Shown: in pieces, positions 54,552-61,975 of the stretch
Layout of the letters: every line of letters begins with the position of its first letter
How positions within the stretch are numbered: position 1 is the first letter of the stretch
Assembly: GCF_014596565.1 (NCBI RefSeq)
Contig: NZ_NOIN01000001.1
Location: forward strand, 868,001-932,000
DNA length: 64,000 bases
Reading direction: 5' to 3'
DNA from: Pseudomonas sp. PSB18
GTDB taxonomy: Bacteria > Pseudomonadota > Gammaproteobacteria > Pseudomonadales > Pseudomonadaceae
The notes under the pieces: model-generated
What the model was told of the DNA's origin: nothing
What the model saw: only the letters and a program-made list of their open reading frames with translations
Database searches by the model: none
Program-made: the position numbers and the translations under genes

Positions 54552-55563
54552 CCGGTTTGGCCAGCCTCGCTGCCCGGTATTCGCCGGGCGTGGCATCGAA
54601 CCAGCGGCGAAAGGCGCGAAAAAAATTGCTCGGGTCGGCAAACCCCAGGAGATAGGCAATCTGCAGCAAGGTCATGGTCGGCTGCGCCAGGTACTGCTCG
54701 GCCAGTTCGCGACGGGTATCGTCGAGCAAGGCCTGGAAACTGGTGCCCTCTTCCTGAAGGCGCCGCTGCAAGGTGCGCTGGGACAGGTGCAGCGCCTGCG
54801 CCACCACATCACGCTTGGGTTCACCCTGGGGCAACAACCGACACAGCACCTGGCGCGCCTTGTGGGTGACCCGGCTTTCCGAAAAACGCGCCAGGTACTC
54901 ACCGGCAAACCGGTCGTGGAGCTGCGCCATGGCCTCGTTGGCCGTGGGCAGCGGAGCCTCCATGTCGGCCTGTTTGAAAACCAGCGCGTCATAAGGTGCA
55001 CCGAACACCAACGGTGCGCAGAACGCCTGTTGGTAAGGTTCACGATCGATCGGTTCGGCCCCTTGGAACAGCACCTTGACCGGATGCAGGGTGCGTCCGG
55101 TCAGCCAGTTGCACAGGCTCAGCGCACAAGCCAGGGACGCCTCGGTACTTTGCCGGGTGGTGGGAAGATGATCGCCGTGTACCGTCAGAATCAGGGCATA
55201 GTTGCCTTCCATCTGGCGGATGCTCACATCGGCACTTTCGGCGATGATCCGCTGGTAACGCACCAGTCGCTGGAAACCTTCGATCAACGTCCGACTGGAC
55301 ATCAGGGCGTAACCGACCACATGGAACGACGCCGGGCGCACCACCTTGCCCATGTTCAGGCCAATGGCCGGGTTGCCCGACAGCTCCACCGCCAGTTGCC
55401 AGAGCCGTGTCATCGAATCCTGGGGGAAACGGGCGTCCGGATCGTCCAGTGCTGCAAAGTCCAATCCCAACTGCTGGAACAGCGCGCGACAATCCAGGCC
55501 GTCCATTTCCAGCGCCTTGACAATCCCCATCGCCCAGCTTGAAGAAGTCGTTCGTTCGCTCAT
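54508..55563 (-). CDS. AraC family transcriptional regulator (OruR/ArgR-like architecture)
   Basis: 351 residues from ATG at 55563 (MSERTTSSSWAMGIVKALEM). An N-terminal AraC_binding_2-like domain (about 20-210) and a C-terminal double HTH (about 235-335; ALHLSQRTLQRRLQEEGTSF, IAYLLGFADPSNFFRAFRRW). Target and ligand unknown. Its 3' end overlaps trkH by 44 bases in convergent orientation. Confidence 0.88.
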   Translation of the reverse strand: MSERTTSSSWAMGIVKALEMDGLDCRALFQQLGLDFAALDDPDARFPQDSMTRLWQLAVELSGNPAIGLNMGKVVRPASFHVVGYALMSSRTLIEGFQRLVRYQRIIAESADVSIRQMEGNYALILTVHGDHLPTTRQSTEASLACALSLCNWLTGRTLHPVKVLFQGAEPIDREPYQQAFCAPLVFGAPYDALVFKQADMEAPLPTANEAMAQLHDRFAGEYLARFSESRVTHKARQVLCRLLPQGEPKRDVVAQALHLSQRTLQRRLQEEGTSFQALLDDTRRELAEQYLAQPTMTLLQIAYLLGFADPSNFFRAFRRWFDATPGEYRAARLAKPVSDARTPGCTTRTP

Positions 55564-55700
55564 GACGTATCGCTTGCATGACAAGCCGCAGAGTACGGCC
55601 GGATTTGCGAAGGATACTAAAGTGGCGCTCATTGTCACTGGCCGTTGCAGATGATCGCTCTAGACTTGAAAACAGAACCATCACCAAAGAGCCTGCAGTC

Positions 55701-56012
55701 TTGGAAAACACCAGAGAATTCAAGCGTTTTGCCGACTTTTATCCGTACTACCTGGGTGAGCACAGCAACAGCACCTGCCGACGACTGCACTTCATCGGCA
55801 CCTCGCTGGTCATTCTGATTCTCGTCCTGGCCGTTGTCGCAACGGCCTGGTGGTGGTTGATCGCCTTGCCGGTGGCCGGCTACGGCTTTGCCTGGGTCGG
55901 GCACTTCTTCTTCGAAAAGAACCGGCCGGCCACCTTCAAGCACCCGCTCTACAGCCTGCTGGGCGATTTCGTCATGTATCGCGACATGCTGCGGGGCAAG
56001 GTTCCGTTCTAG
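55701..56012 (+). CDS. DUF962/Mpo1-like membrane protein
   Basis: 103 residues from a TTG at 55701 (reads LENTREFKRFADFYPYYLGE). Conserved DUF962 features: YYLGEHSNSTCRRLHFIGTS, hydrophobic segments around 40-75, FAWVGHFFFEKNRPATFKHP and SLLGDFVMYRDMLRG, with His residues like those binding iron in yeast Mpo1, an alpha-dioxygenase of 2-hydroxy fatty acids. The frame is open upstream but homology starts here. Confidence 0.8.
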   Translation: MENTREFKRFADFYPYYLGEHSNSTCRRLHFIGTSLVILILVLAVVATAWWWLIALPVAGYGFAWVGHFFFEKNRPATFKHPLYSLLGDFVMYRDMLRGKVPF

Positions 56013-56020
56013 GAAAGAGC

Positions 56021-56036
56021 CATCCCCTCGCCACAG
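56021..56036. repeat. Relic of repeat family B
   Basis: CATCCCCTCGCCACAG equals the outer 15-16 bases of the family B element without the rest. It lies between the DUF962 gene and the phosphoesterase gene. Confidence 0.5.
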
Positions 56037-56051
56037 ATAACTGTTTCAGGC

Positions 56052-56867
56052 TCAGGCCGGCTCGGCGATTTTCAGGGCTTTCAGCTGGGCTTCCCGCGCC
56101 TGGGCATCCGCCAACCGGTACAACTCGATCGAGCCGTCCCAATGCTCGATCAGCGCCGTACAGGATTCGACCCAATCGCCGCAGTTGAGATATTCGACCT
56201 CACCCACCTTGCGCATCTCTGCGTGGTGGATGTGTCCGCACACCACACCGTGCAATTCGCGCTTCACGCATTCATGGGCGATGGCTTCTTCGAAGTCGCT
56301 GATGAAGCTGACGGCGGTCTTGACCTTGTGCTTGAGGTACGCCGACAACGACCAGTAACCGTAGCCATAGCGGGCCCGCCAATGGTTGAGCCAGCGGTTC
56401 AGCGTGAGGGTGAATTCGTAGGCCGAATCTCCGAGAAACGCCAGCCAGCGGTGGTAACGGGTGATGACATCGAACTGGTCGCCGTGGATCACCAGCAGGT
56501 GCCGACCGTCGGCGGTGACGTGCACCGCCTCGTCCACCAGTTGGATATTGCCCAGGATCAGCTTCGAATAGCGGCGCAGGAATTCATCGTGATTGCCGGT
56601 GACGTAGATCACCTCGGTGCCGCGCTTGCTCATGGTCAGCAAACGGCGGATGACGTTGGTGTGAGCCTGGGGCCAATACATGCCGCCGCGCAGCTTCCAA
56701 CCATCGATGATGTCACCGACCAGATAGATCTTGTCGGCGTGATAGCCCTTGAGAAACTGCGACAAATGCTCGGCCTGGCAATCCCGGGTACCGAGGTGCA
56801 CATCGGATATCCACAGGGTGCGGACACGCTGCTTGCGGCTGGGTCTGGCGAGCTCGGCGCTGGTCAT
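56052..56867 (-). CDS. LpxH-like metallophosphoesterase (UDP-2,3-diacylglucosamine diphosphatase family)
   Basis: 271 residues from ATG at 56867 (MTSAELARPSRKQRVRTLWI), with GAGGG upstream. Calcineurin-like metal sites: SDVHLGTRDC, LVGDIIDGW, VTGNHDEFLRR, VIHGDQFD and VCGHIHHAE. It belongs to the wider LpxH family but is longer than canonical LpxH (about 240), so it may be a paralog with a different substrate. Confidence 0.87.
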   Translation of the reverse strand: MTSAELARPSRKQRVRTLWISDVHLGTRDCQAEHLSQFLKGYHADKIYLVGDIIDGWKLRGGMYWPQAHTNVIRRLLTMSKRGTEVIYVTGNHDEFLRRYSKLILGNIQLVDEAVHVTADGRHLLVIHGDQFDVITRYHRWLAFLGDSAYEFTLTLNRWLNHWRARYGYGYWSLSAYLKHKVKTAVSFISDFEEAIAHECVKRELHGVVCGHIHHAEMRKVGEVEYLNCGDWVESCTALIEHWDGSIELYRLADAQAREAQLKALKIAEPA

Positions 56868-57001
56868 AAGCAACCCTCTGATCGTTTTCACCACTGTGCA
56901 CACCGGCGGTTAATGGCCCATGACAGCTATATGTCCATTACGTGACAAGGCAACGCGACACACCTTCGGTGTATGCTGGCGGCCTGCTCCGGGAGACCGC
57001 G

Positions 57002-57751
57002 ATGAGACCGATCCTCACCCTGCGCCACTACAACCACGACCTGATCGTCCACAGCCATGACCACGCCCAACTGGTCTTCGGATTGTCGGGCGCGCTGGAC
57101 TTCAAGGTGGAGGGGCGTGGCAGTCAGGTGGTGCAACAGAGTTTCGTGGTAGTGCCGGCCGGTGCCCATCACGCTTGCGACAGCCCTCGCGGCAGCCGGT
57201 GCCTGGTGCTGGACGTCCCGGATGATGAGTGGGTCGGCCAGTGCCTGGGGGATCACGCCGACGCCAGCCGGCGCTTGCTGGACAACACCGCCCGCCTGCC
57301 CCTGGATGCGGGACAAAGCCAGTTGGTCAGCTGGCTCGCGGGCAGTCCGGTGAACGACCCGCTGATTGCCCAGCAAGGTGCGGTACTGCTCCTGGCCAGC
57401 CTCAACGGCGCCCGCCAGGAAACCACCGGCCGCCGGCGCCTGCCCTACGCCGCCCTCGACGCGCACATCGACCAATACGCCGCCTACCCGCTGCAGGTGG
57501 CGGACCTGGCCCGAATCGCGGGACTGTCCGCCGCTCGCCTGCATGCCCGCTTCGTCGCCGAATGTGGACAAACCCCGATGGACTACATCCGCAGCCGCCG
57601 CTTGCACAAAGCCGTAGCGCTGCTGCGCGACTCGGACCTGCCCATCGGTGAGATCGCCCACCGGGTCGGCTACAGCTCCCAGAGCGCCTTCGCCGCGGCA
57701 ATACTGCGCGAATTCGGTACCTCGCCGGGCAAACTGCGACGCTCACGCTAG
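57002..57751 (+). CDS. AraC family transcriptional regulator with cupin domain
   Basis: 249 residues from ATG at 57002 (MRPILTLRHYNHDLIVHSHD), with GGGAG upstream. N-terminal cupin sensor (HSHDHAQLVFGLSGALDF) and C-terminal HTH pair (LARIAGLSAARLHARFVAEC, IGEIAHRVGYSSQSAFAAAI). Same-strand EamA exporter follows 187 bases later, a common regulator-exporter pairing, so it may control that gene. Confidence 0.9.
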   Translation: MRPILTLRHYNHDLIVHSHDHAQLVFGLSGALDFKVEGRGSQVVQQSFVVVPAGAHHACDSPRGSRCLVLDVPDDEWVGQCLGDHADASRRLLDNTARLPLDAGQSQLVSWLAGSPVNDPLIAQQGAVLLLASLNGARQETTGRRRLPYAALDAHIDQYAAYPLQVADLARIAGLSAARLHARFVAECGQTPMDYIRSRRLHKAVALLRDSDLPIGEIAHRVGYSSQSAFAAAILREFGTSPGKLRRSR

Positions 57752-57818
57752 CCTGGCGCTAAAAATCGCCAGGATCGCGACAGACAGCCACTCATCCAAA
57801 GGTTTAAATATTGATCCC

Positions 57819-57908
57819 TGTGGGAGCGAGCCTGCTCGCGAATGCGGTGTGTCAGTTGATAGAAATGCTGGCTGATAGGCCGCTTTCGCGAGCAGGCTCG
57901 CTCCCACA
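57819..57908. repeat. Paired palindromic repeat, family A
   Basis: Near-identical to the element at 5393: TGTGGGAGCGAGCCTGCTCG then, inverted, CGAGCAGGCTCGCTCCCACA. It lies between the AraC gene and the EamA gene, ending 30 bases before the EamA start. Confidence 0.93.
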
Positions 57909-57938
57909 GTGAAAGTGATGGCTGATCTAAGGACTGCA

Positions 57939-58829
57939 ATGACTCCCCGTACTGCCCTGGGTGCCCTGCACATTGGCGCACTGATGTTTGGCCTGACCGG
58001 CGTGTTCGGCAAACTCGCCGCCGCCTCGCCGGCGATCATCGTCTTTGGCCGCGCCGTTTTTGCCGTGCTGGCCCTGGCGGTATTCGCCCGCTTCGCCAGC
58101 AATACCCCATGGCAGAAACTCCGGCCGCGGGACGGCTGGCGGTTGCTGCTGAGCGGCCTGTTGTTGACCGGGCATTGGGTGAGCTTTTTCATCGCGGTGA
58201 AAATCGCCGGAGTGGCGATCGCCACGCTGGGGTTTGCCAGTTTCCCGGCCTTCACGGTGCTGCTGGAAGGATTGGTGTTTCGCGAACGGATTCGGGCCAA
58301 TGAAATCCTGCTGGTGGTGTTGGTGAGCATCGGCCTGGTACTGGTCACGCCGGACTTCGACCTGGCCAGCGGCGCCACTGCTGGCCTGTTGTGGGCAGTG
58401 GCGTCGGGGTTGCTGTTTTCCCTGCTGTCGCTGACCAACCGTGCCGGCGCTGGCTTCGTGCCGCCCGTGCAGGCGGCGTTGTGTCAGAACCTGGTGGTGG
58501 GGGCATGCCTGTTGCCGATGGCCGCGCCACAACTAAGTGCGGTGCGCCCGCTCGACTGGCTGTGGATCGGCCTGCTCGGGGTGTTCTGCACCGCCCTGGC
58601 CCACAGCCTGTTCGTCGCCAGCCTGAGGGTGATCAAGGCCCGCACGGCGGCGGTGGTGTTCGCCATGGAGCCGGTCTACGGCATCAGCGTGGCCTGGCTG
58701 CTGTTCGGTGAGACCCCGACCCTGCGCATGTTGCTGGGTGGCGTGCTGATCATCGCCGCCATCGTGGTGTCGAGCCAGCTAAGCGGCGCGAAGAAACCGC
58801 TGGCAGGCAGCGAAGCCCCCTCTCACTGA
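57939..58829 (+). CDS. EamA/DMT family transporter
   Basis: 296 residues from ATG at 57939 (MTPRTALGALHIGALMFGLT), with AAGGA 7 bases upstream; an earlier ATG at 57918 lacks a site. Ten hydrophobic segments in two EamA repeats are visible. A metabolite exporter of unknown substrate. It overlaps the convergent SelT/W/H gene by 7 bases. Confidence 0.9.
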   Translation: MTPRTALGALHIGALMFGLTGVFGKLAAASPAIIVFGRAVFAVLALAVFARFASNTPWQKLRPRDGWRLLLSGLLLTGHWVSFFIAVKIAGVAIATLGFASFPAFTVLLEGLVFRERIRANEILLVVLVSIGLVLVTPDFDLASGATAGLLWAVASGLLFSLLSLTNRAGAGFVPPVQAALCQNLVVGACLLPMAAPQLSAVRPLDWLWIGLLGVFCTALAHSLFVASLRVIKARTAAVVFAMEPVYGISVAWLLFGETPTLRMLLGGVLIIAAIVVSSQLSGAKKPLAGSEAPSH

Positions 58830-59110
58830 ACCCGGTCGTTGTGGCCCAGGTCCCGCTCCGGATCGATCCGGTCGCGGACCCGTTGTTTGAGCACCTTGGC
58901 CTCGGGGAAACCACCGTCGGCCTTGCGCTCCCAGATCTGCTCACCGTCGCAGCTGATGTGGAACACCCCGCCGGTGCCCGGCACCAGGGACACCTTGCCC
59001 AAATCGTCACCGAAGGTACTGAGCAGTTCCTGAGCCAGCCAGGCAGCGCGCAGCAACCATTGGCACTGGGTGCAATAGGTAATGATGACTTCCGGTTTTT
59101 GCTCGGTCAT
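58823..59110 (-). CDS. SelT/SelW/SelH family protein
   Basis: 95 residues. Small thioredoxin-like protein with a CxxC (Cys13-Thr-Gln-Cys16, in ITYCTQCQWLLRAAW), the position where some relatives have selenocysteine; here both are ordinary cysteines. GTGGVFHISCDGEQIWERK is the conserved second half. Likely redox function, no defined substrate. Confidence 0.9.
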   Translation of the reverse strand: MTEQKPEVIITYCTQCQWLLRAAWLAQELLSTFGDDLGKVSLVPGTGGVFHISCDGEQIWERKADGGFPEAKVLKQRVRDRIDPERDLGHNDRVQ

Positions 59111-59194
59111 AGCAGGTCGACTCGTGGCTTCGAAGGCGCCGCCATGATACTCGCCTTTGACCGTTCGCCCCTGAGATTGACGATGCTCAATACC

Positions 59195-59284
59195 TGTGGG
59201 AGCGAGCCTGCTCGCGATGGCGGTGGCACATTCGACACCAATGCCAGCAGACCCACCGCTATCGCGAGCAGGCTCGCTCCCACA
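59195..59284. repeat. Paired palindromic repeat, family A
   Basis: TGTGGGAGCGAGCCTGCTCG and its inverted complement around a 45-50 base spacer, closely matching 5393 and 57819. It lies between the fimV-like gene and the SelT/W/H gene and ends 16 bases after the fimV-like stop. Confidence 0.93.
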
Positions 59285-59299
59285 CGGGAAGTTGTGCCT

Positions 59300-61321
59300 T
59301 CAGCGAATCCCGGCCAGTAACACTCGGGCGGTCTGTTTGAGGGGTTCGTCGCCTTCCTGGAGCAATTCTTCAAGCAGGGTGATCGCCGTCTTCAAGTCGC
59401 CATCATCGATGCAGTTCTGCGCCTGCTCCAGTTTTTCAGCGTGTTCCGGCGCTTCGGGTTCAAGGGACATGGACTCCAGGGACAGAGCCTCGGACTCGGG
59501 CTCGAAGGGCAGCGCTTCCAGCTCCAGCGACTGCTCTTCATCGGCAAACCCGTCAAGAAAGGCATCGTCCAGCGACTCGGTTTCCAGTGGTGCGCTCCAT
59601 TGCAACTCCGGCTCGTCGAACCCCGAGAGCGACAACTCCTGGGAGACGTCAACGGCAGGCGTCGCGACGGCGGTTTGTTGCTCGGTGCTGTCCTGCTCAT
59701 CGGTCAGGTCCCAATTGCTGTCCATGGACAGCGCATCCAGATCCAGCTCGAATTCGTCGCCGGGCAGGTGTACAGCCACAGGGGCAGGAACGGGGGCTTC
59801 AGGAGCTTGAGGCTCTGGTGGCGCCACCGCGGGCGCGGCAAGCACAGCGACCTTCGGATAACGCCCGCGGATATCCTCCAGCGTCCTGGCATCGACGCCC
59901 TGCGCCGATAAATGATGTTCCTGCGCCTGGAAGCCGATGGTATCGCCCTGCTTGCCCAGCACCTCCAGCAACTTGAGGCCCAGGTCGGTGCGCTCCGGTT
60001 CCGCCAGCAATGCCGCGCGCAACAACCCCGCGGCTTCAGTGAAGCGACCATAGGTCAGGTAGATCCCGACCCCCTCCAGCACATCCCCCAACGGCGCATC
60101 ACCGTTATTGAACGACGAAGCGGCCTCGGGCTGCTTCGTCTCGGCCGCCGGTGCGTAGGTGTCAGCACTGTCTTCGAGCATCGGTTCGGGGCGTTCCGGC
60201 ATCGGCTGTACGTCGGCCTGCTCCCGCCGACGACGGATGAACAGCAGCAATCCAAGCAACACCAAAAGCCCCACCAATCCCGCCACCCACAGCCAGTTGA
60301 TGCCCTCGGGTTCAGGCTGCTCTGCCACAGGTTGTGGCGGTGTCGCCGGCTGGGGCTCAGCCATCGGCGCGTCTTTCGCCACCTCAGTGACGGCGGGCAC
60401 CGATGGCGGCGCAGCAGACGTAGCCGGGGCCGGCGCGACCTCGGCCAGTTTCGCCTGCAACTCACTGATCTGCTTGCGCTGACCGGCAATTTCTTCGTCT
60501 TGTGCCTGAAGCCGGGACTGCAACTCGTCGATGGTTTTCTGTTGTTGCTGGCTCTGCAGCACGCTGGCGGCCAGTTGCTCGTCGGCGGCAACGGTGGCTG
60601 GCGTGGCGGCGGTTTCCGCCGGGGATGGCAATACCGCCGAGTCGGGCAGCAGCAGGCGCTGGCCGATAGAGAGTCGGTCGCTGCCTGGGTTCAGGGCCTG
60701 GATCCCTTGCATCAGCTCATGGATCGAAGCGCCACTGCCAGCATCGTGCAGGCGTTTGGCGATAACCCAGGGGTTGTCTCCCTGTACCACGGTGTAGCGC
60801 TTGCCTTGGGTCGCCGGAGGCGGCTTGATGGCCGGCGCTGACGGGGTCGATATCGAAGACCGGGGAGCGGCGGCTGGCTCGTCGGAAGCTGGCACGATAC
60901 CGGGCGTACCCGGAGGGTCGATCAGCACGGTGTATTCGTGCAAGAGGCGCCCGTTGGGCTGATTGAGCTGCACCAGGAAATTGAGGAACGGTTCTTCTAC
61001 CGGTTTGCTGGAGGTAACCCGAATGAAACTGCGCTCGCCGCGCATCACCGGGGTGAAGCGCAGGTTAGTGAGAAAGAATACCCGCTCCACACCGGCACGA
61101 TTGAAGTCATCCGGGCTTGCCAGGCTGGCCGACAGGTCACCCTCGCTGAGCCCGGCCGCATCGATCAGGGCGATATCGGCGCGCAACGGCTGGTTGAGGG
61201 CGGAATGAAGCGTGATCTCTCCCAGCCCCAGCGCAGACGCCAAAACCGGATACCCCAATGCACCCAAGACAACTGACACGTTGATCCAACTGCGCAACGT
61301 GGACTGCAAACTTTCAAGCAT
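59300..61321 (-). CDS. fimV: FimV/HubP-like polar hub protein
   Basis: 673 residues from ATG at 61321 (MLESLQSTLRSWINVSVVLG), with GGGA upstream. Signal peptide, then the FimV N-terminal domain (GEITLHSALNQPLRADIALI), LysM peptidoglycan-binding domain (YTVVQGDNPWVIAKRLHDAG), a coiled coil, one membrane helix (WLWVAGLVGLLVLLGLLLFI) and an acidic cytoplasmic part ending in the FimV C-terminal TPR-like motif (AQNCIDDGDLKTAITLLEEL). Shorter than P. aeruginosa FimV (919) and not beside asd/leuB/truA, so it may be a second FimV-like protein rather than the main one. Confidence 0.8.
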   Translation of the reverse strand: MLESLQSTLRSWINVSVVLGALGYPVLASALGLGEITLHSALNQPLRADIALIDAAGLSEGDLSASLASPDDFNRAGVERVFFLTNLRFTPVMRGERSFIRVTSSKPVEEPFLNFLVQLNQPNGRLLHEYTVLIDPPGTPGIVPASDEPAAAPRSSISTPSAPAIKPPPATQGKRYTVVQGDNPWVIAKRLHDAGSGASIHELMQGIQALNPGSDRLSIGQRLLLPDSAVLPSPAETAATPATVAADEQLAASVLQSQQQQKTIDELQSRLQAQDEEIAGQRKQISELQAKLAEVAPAPATSAAPPSVPAVTEVAKDAPMAEPQPATPPQPVAEQPEPEGINWLWVAGLVGLLVLLGLLLFIRRRREQADVQPMPERPEPMLEDSADTYAPAAETKQPEAASSFNNGDAPLGDVLEGVGIYLTYGRFTEAAGLLRAALLAEPERTDLGLKLLEVLGKQGDTIGFQAQEHHLSAQGVDARTLEDIRGRYPKVAVLAAPAVAPPEPQAPEAPVPAPVAVHLPGDEFELDLDALSMDSNWDLTDEQDSTEQQTAVATPAVDVSQELSLSGFDEPELQWSAPLETESLDDAFLDGFADEEQSLELEALPFEPESEALSLESMSLEPEAPEHAEKLEQAQNCIDDGDLKTAITLLEELLQEGDEPLKQTARVLLAGIR

Positions 61322-61422
61322 GGGTATCCCTTTCGATTCGAGCGCTTCCAATACGATCGCTTAGTACTGGTTATAGTTCGCTAATCGCCGAATCTCAAAA
61401 GTCGGGATACCGCCGATATGCC

Positions 61423-61857
61423 TCAGGATTTTTCCAGATTGGCCAGGATCCTGCCGTGAACCCGCATGCACACACGCATGTCCTCTTCGTCGATGCCTTC
61501 GAACAGCTCCCGGCGCAATTGAGTGGCAATGGTTTCAATTTGTTCGATCAACGGCCGGGCCGGTGCGCAGAGCACGATTTTCTTGGCCCTGCGGTCCTCG
61601 GCCACGGCTTGACGCTGCACGAGCCCCTGGGTTTCCAGGCTGTCGAGCAAACGGGCCAGGGTCGGGCCTTCAACGGCAACGCTCTGGGCCAGTTCGCGCT
61701 GGGTCGGCGCGTGTTCGAAACGGGCCAGGTGCAGCAGCACCAGCCAGCGCGCCTGGGACAGGCCCAGCCCGGCCAGGCGCCGGTCCAGTTCGGCTCGCCA
61801 GCCCCGGGACATCTGCGCCAGTTGCATGCCAAAACGGTGTTGATCGGTTAACGACAT
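61423..61857 (-). CDS. MarR/SlyA family transcriptional regulator
   Basis: 144 residues. Winged-helix dimer: QRELAQSVAVEGPTLARLLDSL is the recognition helix and VQRQAVAEDRRAKKIVLC the wing, as in SlyA. An 11-base palindrome, CTAATTATTAG at 61891-61901, 33 bases upstream of the start, may be its own operator. It is the last gene before recQ, on the same strand. Confidence 0.9.
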   Translation of the reverse strand: MSLTDQHRFGMQLAQMSRGWRAELDRRLAGLGLSQARWLVLLHLARFEHAPTQRELAQSVAVEGPTLARLLDSLETQGLVQRQAVAEDRRAKKIVLCAPARPLIEQIETIATQLRRELFEGIDEEDMRVCMRVHGRILANLEKS

Positions 61858-61890
61858 AAAACACTCATCAGATCTGAAATAGGAGAAATA

Positions 61891-61901
61891 CTAATTATTA
61901 G
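61891..61901. promoter_or_regulatory. Possible MarR/SlyA operator
   Basis: Palindrome CTAAT-T-ATTAG, AT-rich as MarR/SlyA operators usually are, in the promoter region of the MarR gene. Autoregulation is inferred. Confidence 0.45.
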
Positions 61902-61975
61902 TCAGCTAAGCATGCACATTGGATTCAAGCAAGGCCCGGCCCGCACTGAATCGTTAAAGGCATGCAACTTACTGA

